Shown in pieces: positions 1 through 7,379 of a stretch of 25,591 nt of DNA; positions within the stretch are counted from its first letter, which is position 1; each line of letters begins with the position of its first letter. The DNA is from CBDTTW01 sp965363675 (GTDB lineage: Bacteria; Bacteroidota; Rhodothermia; Rhodothermales; DASSAV01). The stretch is from contig CBDTTW010000022.1 in assembly GCA_965363675.1 (NCBI GenBank), positions 1 to 25,591 of the forward strand, in the 5' to 3' direction. The translations under genes were made by a program, and so were the position numbers. The notes under the pieces were generated by a model. It did no database searches. It worked only from the letters and a program-made list of their open reading frames with translations, and was not told the origin of the DNA.

Positions 1-30
1 ACAGGCCCCTCCGCTACAGGCCCCTCCGCT
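1..30. repeat. two tandem copies of a 15-bp unit at the window edge
   Basis: The unit acaggcccctccgct occurs at 1-15 and again, identically, at 16-30. It is in frame with the minus-strand membrane protein and encodes VAEGP twice. The array may continue left of the window, so its copy number is unknown. Confidence 0.85.
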
Positions 31-260
31 ACACGCGCCGCCGCTTCCGGCGCGGCAGTCTCCGGCGCGGCGGCGGGGCGGCGCTCGCGGCGCAGCATCT
101 CGGCGAGCGCCCCCACCTGCTGCTCCAGCCGCTCGACGCGGCCGAGGGCCAGCCGAAGCTCCCAGAACAGGTATCCGGCCGTGAAGCCCAGCACGAAGCC
201 GCCGATTTCCAGAAAAGCGGCCCCCAGCAAACCAAAAACCAGCGGAACGAGGATTCTCAT
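1..260 (-). CDS. DUF2339-like membrane protein, N-terminal part only (gene runs off the left edge)
   Basis: The reading frame opens with ATG at 260-258 and stays open to base 1, giving about 86 residues without a stop. Residues 1-34 are hydrophobic and glycine-rich, with the look of one membrane segment (LVFGLLGAAFLEIGGFVLG). A charged heptad-like stretch follows (RVERLEQQVGALAEMLRRE), then an Ala/Pro/Glu-rich linker. A Gly-rich membrane helix, a short coiled coil and a low-complexity linker make up the usual N-terminus of predicted multi-pass DUF2339 membrane proteins. Only this leader is visible, so the family call is an inference and another small membrane/coiled-coil protein is possible. 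The start lies 138 bases after the serine hydrolase stop on the same strand. I see no Shine-Dalgarno sequence. The last visible residues are a doubled VAEGP motif from a DNA repeat at the window edge. Confidence 0.6.
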   Translation of the reverse strand, partial: MRILVPLVFGLLGAAFLEIGGFVLGFTAGYLFWELRLALGRVERLEQQVGALAEMLRRERRPAAAPETAAPEAAARVAEGPVAEGP

Positions 261-337
261 GGCAAAGGCAGGCGGTCAAAAACCGGGCGGGCGCTCTCAC
301 GCCGCGTTCCGGTCCCAAGCGGCCGGCGCGCGAAGCC

Positions 338-367
338 AGAATAACCGCAAACCCACGAGATTCACAA
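338..367 (-). promoter_or_regulatory. possible promoter for the DUF2339-like gene
   Basis: On the minus strand TTGTGA (367-362) is followed after 18 bases by TATTCT (343-338). Each hexamer matches 4 of 6 bases of the sigma-70 consensus. It lies about 80 bases upstream of the start at 260, in the gap after the serine hydrolase stop. This is a weak match by eye. Confidence 0.3.
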
Positions 368-398
368 CAGCCTGCCCCAAAACCCGGCGCGCCTGCGC

Positions 399-1895
399 TT
401 ACCGCACCTGCGCCAGCATCTCTTCGAAGCGCCGGACGAGGGGGTTGGCCCCGTTGTCATAGTTCGAGAGCACGACGACGACGTAGCCGGAGGCCGGGTG
501 CAGGCTCATCTCGCTGTTGATGCCCGTGAAGCCGCCGCTGTGCCCGACGACCTTTCCGGCGGGCGTCTCGCGGATGCCGAAGCCGTAGCCGTATCCGGCG
601 CCGCTATGGTCCGTCCACATCCGCGCCAGCGTCTCCTTCGAGAGGAGCTTGCCGCCGGCCAGAGCCTGCGCGAAGCGGTGCAGGTCCCGCGCCGTCGAGT
701 AGCCGCCGCCGGCAGGCCCGCCCTTGATGACGTGCTCGAAGAGGTTGGCGCGCCACCCCGAGGCGGCTTCCGGAGCCGGGCTGTAGCCCATCGCCAGATT
801 CTCGACCGGCTCGTCCATCGGGTAGCTGTCGGTGCTGAGCATGCCGGCCGGCTTGAAGATGTGGGCGCGCACGTAGTCGAAGTAGCTCTGCCCGGTTACG
901 CGCTCGATGACCACGCCGAGCAGCAGCATCCCCGTGTTGCTGTAGCGGAACTGCTCGCCCGGCGCAAAGGCGAGCTGCTCGTTGCGCACGAGGGGCTTGT
1001 AGTCGTTCACGTCGCGGTAGAGCGCGCGCGAGGAACGCATGAAGTCGGCGTTGAAATAGCTGCCCAGCCCCGAGGTGTGGCTGAGCAGGTGGTGCACGGT
1101 AATCCGGCGCGTCATCTCCACGGGCAGCCACGTCGTATCGACGTACTTGCTGATCGGGTCGTCGTAGGAGAGCCGCCCCCCCTCGACGAGCTGCGCGACG
1201 GCCACCGCCGTGAACATCTTGTTCATCGAGCCGAGGTTGAACTTGGTGTCCATATCGTTCGGCGCGTGGAAGCTTTTGCTGGCCTCGCCGCAGCTATGCT
1301 CCAGGAGCACTTCCGCGCCGCGCGCGATCAGCACGGCCCCAGAGAAGGCGTCGCCCCGGCAGCCGCGCCGCACGAGCGCGCGGGCTTCGTCGATGAACTG
1401 CGCCTCGGTCAGCCGCTCCGGAGGCGTTCCCGGCTCCGGCGCGGCGCCCGGCCGCACCGGCGTAAACTGGATGTTCCGGATGCGCGCTTCGCCGGAGGGC
1501 TCGAACTCCAGCGCGACGCCGTACCAGCCGTTGTAGTTGCGGTCCCGCACGACGACCAGCGTAGAGCCCGGCCGGGGCGGGTCGAACGTGCGGACGCCGT
1601 AGAAGTCTACGCCGCCCGTTTGGCGGCGGGCCCCGAGGAAAACGTTCTGGTGCATCTCCATGGAGGCAAGGTTCTGGAAGGCCGGCGTTGTGTGCTCCAG
1701 GATGAAGCGGCGCACCGCTTCCGGGTCGTTCCGGTTCACCGCGTCGAGCAGCGCCCGGATGCGCTCGCCGGGCTTGCCGCCGGGCATCTCCGGCGCATCC
1801 TTGAAGGCGGCGGCGCGTGAAAGGATTTGCTGCGCGGTTGCGGAGGAGGCGAGCAAGGCCAGCAGCGCCAGCGTGAGGGAAAAGACTCGCAGCAT
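399..1895 (-). CDS. secreted serine hydrolase, class C beta-lactamase / penicillin-binding-protein fold
   Basis: A 498-residue protein. Residues 1-21 form a signal peptide (hydrophobic core, ATA cleavage motif before Q22), so it should act in the periplasm or outside the cell. Residues about 40-150 resemble an NTF2-like accessory domain. Residues about 170-495 are the beta-lactamase-fold hydrolase domain. The three active-site motifs are intact: S223-M-N-K226 (nucleophile and base), Y318-S-N320 and H452-S-G454. This family includes esterases, D-amino peptidases and class C-like enzymes, so a substrate cannot be assigned and antibiotic resistance should not be assumed. The open frame extends far upstream to 2978, but that part is Arg/Ala/Pro-rich and overlaps the Nudix gene. 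ATG 1895 is chosen because it gives a proper signal peptide. There is no Shine-Dalgarno sequence. The next gene on the strand, the DUF2339-like one, is 138 bases away, so co-transcription is uncertain. Confidence 0.9.
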   Translation of the reverse strand: MLRVFSLTLALLALLASSATAQQILSRAAAFKDAPEMPGGKPGERIRALLDAVNRNDPEAVRRFILEHTTPAFQNLASMEMHQNVFLGARRQTGGVDFYGVRTFDPPRPGSTLVVVRDRNYNGWYGVALEFEPSGEARIRNIQFTPVRPGAAPEPGTPPERLTEAQFIDEARALVRRGCRGDAFSGAVLIARGAEVLLEHSCGEASKSFHAPNDMDTKFNLGSMNKMFTAVAVAQLVEGGRLSYDDPISKYVDTTWLPVEMTRRITVHHLLSHTSGLGSYFNADFMRSSRALYRDVNDYKPLVRNEQLAFAPGEQFRYSNTGMLLLGVVIERVTGQSYFDYVRAHIFKPAGMLSTDSYPMDEPVENLAMGYSPAPEAASGWRANLFEHVIKGGPAGGGYSTARDLHRFAQALAGGKLLSKETLARMWTDHSGAGYGYGFGIRETPAGKVVGHSGGFTGINSEMSLHPASGYVVVVLSNYDNGANPLVRRFEEMLAQVR

Positions 1896-2191
1896 GGGCG
1901 TGTGCAGATAAAGGAGGTGGGTGGAAGCGCTACGGATCAGGAACGCCAGGGCGGCGCCGCTTCGTACGCGCCGCCGGAGGGGGCCGGGCGGGCGCGCATC
2001 GCCGGAGTCGCATGGATTGATGCGCGCGCCGCGCCGCCGCAGCGGCGCAAGCCGCGTGCGGCAGGCCATAAGCGCATACGGCTGCAAAGGATGCGCGGCG
2101 GTATGTTTTGCGGCCGCGCCGGGGCAGGCTCCGGCGCCGCGCGCGCCGGCGGTGATGCGCCGCCGCGAAATTTCCCTCCCAAGGGCGCGCC
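1896..2191. other. gap between the serine hydrolase and the Nudix regulator
   Basis: These 296 bases lie between two minus-strand genes and are extremely GC-rich. An 81-residue minus-strand frame (2182-1937) is Ala/Arg/Pro-rich and looks like composition rather than a gene. I found no convincing promoter, RNA or repeat. At 1922-1935 there is only half of a LacI-type operator. Confidence 0.5.
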
Positions 2192-2923
2192 TCAGGCGCC
2201 GCGTCCCAGCCAGCGGTACAGGTTTGCCGGTCGGCTGGCGCGGCTCGGGCGTTGGGCGGGCAGGCGCGCGACCAGGCCGAGCTCGAGCATCCGCTTCTGG
2301 AAGTTGCGCCGGTCCAGAGGGCGGCCGAGCACCGTTTCGTAGAGGCGCTGAAGCTCCGGCATCGTGAAGGCCGCCGGGAGGAGCGTGTCGCCCAGGGGCA
2401 GCTCGTCGAGGCGCGCGCGCAGCGCCGAGAGCGCCTGGGCGACCATCGCCTCGTGGTCGAGCAGCAGGGCGGGCCGCGCCGAGGCATCCCACCAGGCGCA
2501 GGCCCCCATGGCAGGATCCGGGGGCGCCGGGGCCTGGACGGCCCCCACGAGGGCGACGTAGGCCACCGAAACGACCCGGCTGATGGCCCAGTGGCCCGGC
2601 GGCGGCTCGGCGCCGCGCGCGCGCAAGGCGGCGGCTCCCTCGGCCTCGCCCCGCCCGATCTGCCCGAACGTGTGGAACTGCCGCAGAAAAACGCCCTCCA
2701 GGCCGGTACGCTCGCGCACCATGCGCGCCGCCGCCTCGTCCACGCCCTCGTCGCGGCGCACGTAGCCGCCCGGCAGACACCACGACGCCCCGTCGAGCCA
2801 CCGCATCAGGAGCACTTTCAGGGCGCCGCCGTCGGCGCCGAAGATGACGCCGTTCACCGAAAGGTGCGGCAGGTAATCGCGGTCGAGCGCCGCGAAAAGG
2901 CGGGTGAGTTCGGCGGAGGTCAT
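2192..2923 (-). CDS. Nudix-fold transcriptional regulator with C-terminal winged helix (NrtR/AraR-like)
   Basis: A 243-residue protein. Residues about 18-160 form a Nudix domain, and residues about 175-240 match the winged helix-turn-helix of NrtR-type regulators (FTMPELQRLYETVLG, then LDRRNFQKRMLELGLV). The Nudix box runs G53-x5-E59-x7-R67-M68-V69-x-E71-R72-x-G74-L75. Two of the three usual metal-binding glutamates are replaced, by Met68 and Arg72, so hydrolysis is probably lost and the domain may only sense a ligand. Nudix regulators of this layout control NAD metabolism (NrtR) and, in Bacteroidota, sugar use (AraR). The neighbour is a divergent GH3 glycosidase, so a sugar or sugar-derived effector is the likelier reading. 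ATG 2923 was chosen. Starts at 2962 or 2980 are possible but would run into the palindrome at 2962-2980. Confidence 0.85.
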   Translation of the reverse strand: MTSAELTRLFAALDRDYLPHLSVNGVIFGADGGALKVLLMRWLDGASWCLPGGYVRRDEGVDEAAARMVRERTGLEGVFLRQFHTFGQIGRGEAEGAAALRARGAEPPPGHWAISRVVSVAYVALVGAVQAPAPPDPAMGACAWWDASARPALLLDHEAMVAQALSALRARLDELPLGDTLLPAAFTMPELQRLYETVLGRPLDRRNFQKRMLELGLVARLPAQRPSRASRPANLYRWLGRGA

Positions 2924-2961
2924 GCCCGAAAGATAAGCGCGCCCTCGGCCTGAAACAGGCA

Positions 2962-2990
2962 TTGTGTATGATAGACACAACCGCTACCTT
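2962..2990 (+). promoter_or_regulatory. 19-bp palindromic operator overlapping a probable promoter of the GH3 gene
   Basis: TTGTGT (2962-2967), seven bases, then ACACAA (2975-2980) forms a perfect 6+6 dyad in the Nudix-regulator/GH3 divergent gap. The left arm can serve as a -35/-33 element, followed 17 bases later by TACCTTGG (2985-2992). That octamer fits 5 of 6 fixed positions of the Bacteroidota -7 box TAnnTTTG. A protein bound to the dyad would cover the promoter, which fits autoregulation plus control of the glycosidase. The dyad is seen directly. Its assignment to the Nudix protein is inferred from adjacency. Confidence 0.55.
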
Positions 2991-3047
2991 GGCCTCGTGG
3001 CGGCTTGCTCACGAGCCGCTGGATGCTCCGCGTAAACGCAGGAAACC

Positions 3048-5024
3048 ATGCAGCGTACATTCAAAACCCTCCTCAAGGTCGTCGGCTCCGTGCTGGCCGT
3101 CGTGCTCGTGCTCGTCCTGGCGGTCCTGGGCTACTTCGTCTACGGCCGGGCCTCGGCGATCCGCGCCGCCCGCAAGCAGATGAGCGCTCCGGTGGATACG
3201 CTTCAGGCGGAGGGCCTCGCCTTCCGGGACCTGAACAAAAACGGCAAACTCGACCCTTACGAAGACCGTCGCCTGCCGACGGCCGCGCGCGTCGAGGACC
3301 TGCTGCGGCAGATGACGCTGGAGGAAAAGGCCGGCATGATGTTCCACAACGCCGTTTTCCCGGGCGACGACGGCGAAATCGCGGGGCCGTTCACGCCGAT
3401 GAACCTCTTTCCGGTAGAAGCGGCGCTGTTCGACAAGAAGATGAACTTCTTCAACCTGTTTCTGACCGGCGACGCCGAGCAGACGGCGCGCTGGCTCAAC
3501 GCGGTGCAGCGCCTGGCCGAGCGCACGCGCCTCGGCATCCCCGTCACGATCAGCACCGACCCCCGGCACGCCGCCACGAACCCGGGCGAGGTTGCGGCCT
3601 TCGCCATGAAAGGCTTCTCGCCCTGGCCGGACCCGCTGGGCCTTGCCGCCCTGCGCGACAGCGCGCTCGTAGCGCAGTTCGGCCGGATCGCCGCCCAGGA
3701 GTACCGGGCCGTCGGCATCCACATGGCGCTGCACCCCATGGCCGACCTGGCTACCGAGCCGCGCTGGAGCCGCATCAACGGAACGTTCGGCGAGGATGCC
3801 GAGCTGGCCGCGCGCCTGACGGCGGCCTACGTGCGCGGCTTTCAGGGCGACGCGCTCTCGCCGACGAGCGTCGCAACGGTGACGAAGCATTTTGCCGGCG
3901 GCGGCCCGCAAGAGGACGGCTGGGACGCGCATTTCCGTTACGGCAAAAACCAGGTCTACCCCGGCGGCAACCTGGCCTACCACCTGATCCCGTTCCGAGC
4001 CGCCATCCAGGCCGGGACGGCGCTCATCATGCCCTATTACGGGGTGCCGGTCGGGCAAACCTCGGAGGACGTAGGCTTCAACTTCAACCGTGAGATGATC
4101 TCGGGCCTGCTCCGCGACTCGCTCGGCTTCGAGGGCATCGTCCTGACGGACTGGATCATCCTGACGGAGCCGGAAATACTGGGCGTCAACCTCGAACGGT
4201 TCGTTCCCTTCATTGCTGCGAAGAACTTCGGGGTGGAGGGGCTCACGCCCGTCGAACGCGCCCGCAAAGCGATCTTGGCGGGCGTGGACCAGTTCGGCGG
4301 CGAGTCGAACCCGCAGTATCTGGCCCGGCTCGTCCGGGAGGGCGCGCTTCCGGAGGCGCGGCTCGACGCCTCGGTGCGGCGGTTGCTGGCGCTCAAGTTC
4401 GACCTGGGACTTTTCGAGAACCCGTACGTCGATGCGGCGCAGGCGACGGCGCGGGTGGGCCGCCCCGAGGCGATCCGGCTCGGCAAGGACGCGCAGCGCC
4501 GCTCGCAGGTGCTCCTGACGAACCAGGCGCCCGGCGGCAAGCCGATGCTGCCTCTGGAGGACGGTCTGCGGATCTACGTGCAGAACCTGAGCGCCGAGGC
4601 GGCGGCGCCCTACGGCACGGTGGTCGAGACGCCCGAGGAGGCGGACGTAGCCATCCTGAACCTGGAGCCGCCCTTTGACCCGGACTACGGCCCGCTGTTT
4701 CACCAGGGCCGCCTGTACTACACCGAGGAGCAGCTACAGCCCGTGCTGGAGATCATGCGGCGCACGCCTACCGTCGTCACGTTCGCCCTGGAGCGGCCGT
4801 TCATCATCCCCGAGATCGCCGCCTCGGCGCAGGCCGTCCTGGCGAACTTCAGCGCTTCGGACGACGCCATCCTCGACGTGCTGTTCGGGCGCGCCCGTCC
4901 GGAGGGCCGGCTTCCCTTCGATATGCCCTCTACCTGGGAATCGGTGTTGCAGCAAAAGCCCGATGTCCCCTTCGACGCCCCGCAGCCCCTGTTCCGCTTC
5001 GGCCACGGCTTGCGCTACCGGTAG
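3048..5024 (+). CDS. glycoside hydrolase family 3 protein, membrane-anchored (beta-glucosidase-like)
   Basis: A 658-residue protein. Residues 11-33 are one long Val/Leu-rich membrane segment without a clear cleavage site, so the enzyme is probably tethered to the inner membrane facing the periplasm. Residues 61-72 form an EF-hand-type loop (D61, N63, N65, G66, D69, E72). The TIM-barrel domain covers roughly 80-400, with MTLEEKAGMM (89-98), STDPRH (169-174), K280-H281 and the probable nucleophile D368 in VLTDW. The C-terminal alpha/beta sandwich covers about 480-640. The family hydrolyses beta-linked glucosides, xylosides or N-acetylglucosaminides. The signature KHF-x5-H of NagZ-type enzymes is not obvious, so a beta-glucosidase is the default guess. 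A short AGGA lies 7 bases before the ATG. It is divergent from the Nudix regulator. A terminator follows the stop by 30 bases. Confidence 0.88.
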   Translation: MQRTFKTLLKVVGSVLAVVLVLVLAVLGYFVYGRASAIRAARKQMSAPVDTLQAEGLAFRDLNKNGKLDPYEDRRLPTAARVEDLLRQMTLEEKAGMMFHNAVFPGDDGEIAGPFTPMNLFPVEAALFDKKMNFFNLFLTGDAEQTARWLNAVQRLAERTRLGIPVTISTDPRHAATNPGEVAAFAMKGFSPWPDPLGLAALRDSALVAQFGRIAAQEYRAVGIHMALHPMADLATEPRWSRINGTFGEDAELAARLTAAYVRGFQGDALSPTSVATVTKHFAGGGPQEDGWDAHFRYGKNQVYPGGNLAYHLIPFRAAIQAGTALIMPYYGVPVGQTSEDVGFNFNREMISGLLRDSLGFEGIVLTDWIILTEPEILGVNLERFVPFIAAKNFGVEGLTPVERARKAILAGVDQFGGESNPQYLARLVREGALPEARLDASVRRLLALKFDLGLFENPYVDAAQATARVGRPEAIRLGKDAQRRSQVLLTNQAPGGKPMLPLEDGLRIYVQNLSAEAAAPYGTVVETPEEADVAILNLEPPFDPDYGPLFHQGRLYYTEEQLQPVLEIMRRTPTVVTFALERPFIIPEIAASAQAVLANFSASDDAILDVLFGRARPEGRLPFDMPSTWESVLQQKPDVPFDAPQPLFRFGHGLRYR

Positions 5025-5053
5025 GGCGGGACCGACAGGCTGCAGGGTATGGA

Positions 5054-5087
5054 AAAACCCGCACATCCATACGGAAATGCGGGTTTT
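5054..5087. terminator. bidirectional intrinsic terminator shared by the GH3 gene and tRNA-Leu
   Basis: AAAACCCGCA (5054-5063) and TGCGGGTTTT (5078-5087) are perfect 10-bp inverted arms around a 14-base loop. The outer A/T runs give a T tract on either strand (TTTT on plus, TTTTT on minus). It sits between the convergent GH3 gene and tRNA gene and can end both transcripts. Confidence 0.85.
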
Positions 5088-5094
5088 CGCGGGG

Positions 5095-5178
5095 TGCCCG
5101 GGACTGGACTTGAACCAGCACGGTATTGCTACCACATGACCCTGAATCATGCGCGTCTGCCAATTTCGCCACCCGGGC
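5095..5178 (-). tRNA. tRNA-Leu (anticodon CAG)
   Basis: The 84-base cloverleaf reads on the minus strand. The acceptor stem is GCCCGGG pairing with CCCGGGC, with discriminator A. The D arm is GCG...CGC. The anticodon stem is CATGA/TCATG around the loop TTCAGGG, giving anticodon CAG, which reads CUG. There is a long class II variable arm (TGGTAGCAATACC), and a T arm with loop TTCAAGT. Length, variable arm and anticodon all agree with leucine. The 3' CCA is not encoded (the discriminator is followed by CCC), so it must be added by CCA-transferase. CUG is likely a heavily used leucine codon in this GC-rich window. Confidence 0.95.
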
Positions 5179-5201
5179 GGGGTGCCTGCGGCAGGGAAGC
5201 C

Positions 5202-5230
5202 ATGATACGCATTCGCGGCGGCGGCGTCAA
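5202..5230 (-). promoter_or_regulatory. sigma-70-type promoter of tRNA-Leu
   Basis: On the minus strand TTGACG (5230-5225), 17 bases, TATCAT (5207-5202). Each hexamer matches the consensus at 5 of 6 positions with ideal spacing. The predicted transcription start is near 5195, about 17 bases before the mature tRNA 5' end at 5178. Confidence 0.75.
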
Positions 5231-5409
5231 GCGGCGGCGGCCGTGCGTGGGCAAAAGCTGGGCGCGTTTCACGGCTTCTGCACGGAGCGCGACGAGCGGG
5301 GAGCCGGGCGCTAAATTGGCCTCGGCGTACAAACCGCTGTAACCATCGAGGGTTAGCCTCCGTAACTCCGGGCAAGCACAGGAGACACCCAAACACAAGG
5401 AGGCAGGTT

Positions 5410-5781
5410 ATGGTTATCTGGACCAAGGAGCGCTACTTCGGCGTAGTGCTGAAGCTTCAGGGGCGTTTCGTAGGGCATGCGCACGGCGCCCGGCTGCACG
5501 CGCAGATCGACCGCCTGCTTGCGGCCGGCGAACGCCGCGTCGTCGTGGATCTGGAGCGCTGCACGTTCCTCGACTCGTCGGCCCTGGGCGACCTGATCGG
5601 GGCGCAGACGCGCCTGCGCCGGAGCGGCGGCGATTTGCGCCTGGCCGCCCTCAGCCCGGAGACGGGCCGCCTGCTCGGGACGACCGGAATGCTCGGGCCG
5701 GTCTTCGATGCGTATGCGGGCGTCGATGAGGCCCTGGTGAGCTTCTCGCTCAGGCCCAGCAGCGCCCTCGCGGACGCCTAG
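5410..5781 (+). CDS. STAS-domain protein, anti-sigma-factor antagonist-like
   Basis: A 123-residue single-domain protein. The STAS signature is clear: a strand VVVDLERCTFLDSSALGDLIG followed by a helix and RSGGDLRLAAL. D55-S56-S57 sits at the phosphorylation loop, with S57 in the place of the serine phosphorylated in SpoIIAA. Proteins of this kind switch partners with a kinase/anti-sigma factor according to phosphorylation. No kinase or phosphatase partner is encoded nearby, so the partner is unknown. Translation should be efficient: AAGGAGG (5397-5403) lies six bases before the ATG, one of the strongest ribosome binding sites in the window. The gene stands alone. Upstream is the divergent tRNA, and downstream is the convergent end of an oxidoreductase operon. 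Confidence 0.85.
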   Translation: MVIWTKERYFGVVLKLQGRFVGHAHGARLHAQIDRLLAAGERRVVVDLERCTFLDSSALGDLIGAQTRLRRSGGDLRLAALSPETGRLLGTTGMLGPVFDAYAGVDEALVSFSLRPSSALADA

Positions 5782-5795
5782 CCTGCCCGCCGCAG

Positions 5796-5820
5796 GGGGC
5801 GCCCTCTAGGGGCGCGCCCC
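5796..5820. terminator. possible GC hairpin between convergent genes
   Basis: GGGGCGC (5796-5802) can pair with GCGCCCC (5814-5820) in the 58-base gap between the STAS gene and the Gfo/Idh/MocA operon end. There is no T tract, so this may be only a weak or Rho-assisted terminator. Confidence 0.3.
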
Positions 5821-5839
5821 GCGTACGGCGCTGCGCGGC

Positions 5840-7333
5840 CTAGCGGCTGGAGAGCGCCCAGCCCTCGCGGCTCGGGCGCGCCAAGTGCTGGTTGGCCTCG
5901 GGGATGTTCGTGACCTGCCCCTGCCGGCCGTCGTAGTGGATTTTCTTGCCCTGCCCCGTGCGCAGCGCCACGACGCCCAGCAGCATCGTCTCGGTGAGCG
6001 GCGCCGCGTAGGCGAACGGGCTGCTGGCCTCGGCCTCGCCTTTGCAGGCCAGCGCCCAGTTCATCTGGTGGCTCGTCGGAACGCGCGGGTAGCGGGCGGC
6101 GACCTGCTTCGTCTGGCTCATGAGCGCCTGCGGGTAGAGCTGCGGGTCGGCGCCGTAGGTCTTGTGGTACAGGATGCCCTTCGCGCCGACGATGAACACG
6201 CCGCCGCCCCGGTCGATCGGCACGTCCTCGGGGAGCACCGCCGGGCGCGCCGGCATCAGGCCGCCGTCGTACCAGGTCAGGCGCACCGGCGGCTGCCCGG
6301 CGGCGGGCGCGTCGAAGGTATAGTGCACCGTCGTAGCCAGCGGGTAGCTGGCCGGGGCGCCCTTGGCGTCGAGGCCGAAGGGCGTCGAGGTAGCCTCGAT
6401 AGCCGTAGGCAGGCCCAGGCCGAGCGCCCAGAACGGATGGTCGATGAGGTGCGCGCCCATGTCGCCGAGGGCGCCGACGCCCCAATCCACCCACCCGCGC
6501 CAGTTGAACGGATGATAAATGGGGTGATAGGGCACGTAGGGAGCCGGGCCGAGGAACAGGTCCCAGTTCAGGCCGGCGGGCGGCGCATAGTCGCCGGCCA
6601 TGGCGGCGGCGAACTCGGCGCTCAGGTTGCGGCGGCCCCAGTTGACGCCGCCCTCGACCTGGGCGCTCGCGGCCGGGCGCGGCACGCCTTGCGGCCAGAT
6701 AGGGCGGTTCGTCCAGACGTGCACCTCGCTGACCGGCCCGATGAGCCCGGCTTGCACCCATTCGTTGATCAGCCGGGCCTCGTCCGTCGAGTGGCCCTGG
6801 TTGCCCATTTGCGTCACGACCTTCGTGCGGGCGGCCAGCTCGGCCAGCATCCGCGCTTCCTGCACCGTGTAGGTAAGCGGCTTCTCGACGTAGACGTGCT
6901 TGCCCCGCTCCATGGCGGCGGCCGCCGCGACGGCGTGGAGGTGGTCGGGCGTGGCGATGAGCACGGCGTCGATGTCCTGCTGCGCGTCGAGCATGCGGCG
7001 GAAGTCGGCGTAGCGCCGGGCTTTGCCGTAGGCTTCCTGGAGCTTGACGAAGGCGGGGTTGGGCTGGCCGTCGCGGCGGCGGGCGCCGCCTTCCACGGTG
7101 CGGTCTACGTGCCCGAAGTCGATGTCGGCGAGGGCGACGATGGTTTCGCCGCCTTCGACGAGGGCGGCGGCGTCGTTGGCGCCGCGTCCGCCTGCGCCCA
7201 CGACGGCGATGTTCAGGCGGTCGCTGGGGGCGCGGAAGCCGGAGCCGCCGAGCACATGGCGCGGCAGCACGGTCGCGCCGAAGGCGGCGGCTGCGGCGCC
7301 CGATACGAACCGGCGGCGGGTGAAAGGAGCCAT
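5840..7333 (-). CDS. Tat-exported Gfo/Idh/MocA family oxidoreductase (second gene of pair)
   Basis: A 497-residue protein. The N-terminus is a twin-arginine signal (TRRRFVSGAAAAAFGATVL, residues 5-23), so it should fold with its cofactor in the cytoplasm and be exported. The Rossmann domain starts about residue 40, with the dinucleotide motif GAGGRG (46-51). The family active-site E-K-P is at 150-152, and the C-terminal domain has GDMGAHLID with D291 and H295 at the usual catalytic positions. Exported members of this family resemble Zymomonas glucose-fructose oxidoreductase, which keeps its nicotinamide cofactor tightly bound. The substrate here is unknown, but a sugar, polyol or keto-sugar is likely. 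The start is 46 bases after the stop of the first Gfo/Idh/MocA gene and no promoter is seen between, so they are probably one operon. Confidence 0.9.
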   Translation of the reverse strand: MAPFTRRRFVSGAAAAAFGATVLPRHVLGGSGFRAPSDRLNIAVVGAGGRGANDAAALVEGGETIVALADIDFGHVDRTVEGGARRRDGQPNPAFVKLQEAYGKARRYADFRRMLDAQQDIDAVLIATPDHLHAVAAAAAMERGKHVYVEKPLTYTVQEARMLAELAARTKVVTQMGNQGHSTDEARLINEWVQAGLIGPVSEVHVWTNRPIWPQGVPRPAASAQVEGGVNWGRRNLSAEFAAAMAGDYAPPAGLNWDLFLGPAPYVPYHPIYHPFNWRGWVDWGVGALGDMGAHLIDHPFWALGLGLPTAIEATSTPFGLDAKGAPASYPLATTVHYTFDAPAAGQPPVRLTWYDGGLMPARPAVLPEDVPIDRGGGVFIVGAKGILYHKTYGADPQLYPQALMSQTKQVAARYPRVPTSHQMNWALACKGEAEASSPFAYAAPLTETMLLGVVALRTGQGKKIHYDGRQGQVTNIPEANQHLARPSREGWALSSR

Positions 7334-7379
7334 AAGAGTTGCCTGCTGAAAAAAATGAACGAAAAGGATTCCGGGTGGG

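Noticed and set aside
399..1895. Antibiotic-resistance beta-lactamase
   Set aside because: The SxxK, YxN and HxG motifs are shared by the whole serine hydrolase family. Nothing in the sequence or context points to beta-lactam hydrolysis.
1922..1935. LacI-like sequence TGGAAGCGCTACGG upstream of the serine hydrolase
   Set aside because: The left half fits but the right half does not, and no promoter could be placed around it.
1937..2182. 81-residue minus-strand frame in the gap upstream of the serine hydrolase
   Set aside because: Biased composition, no domain and no ribosome binding site.
1896..2978. Upstream extension of the serine hydrolase frame
   Set aside because: The extension overlaps the Nudix gene in another frame and is low-complexity Arg/Ala/Pro. 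The signal peptide at 1895 marks the true start.
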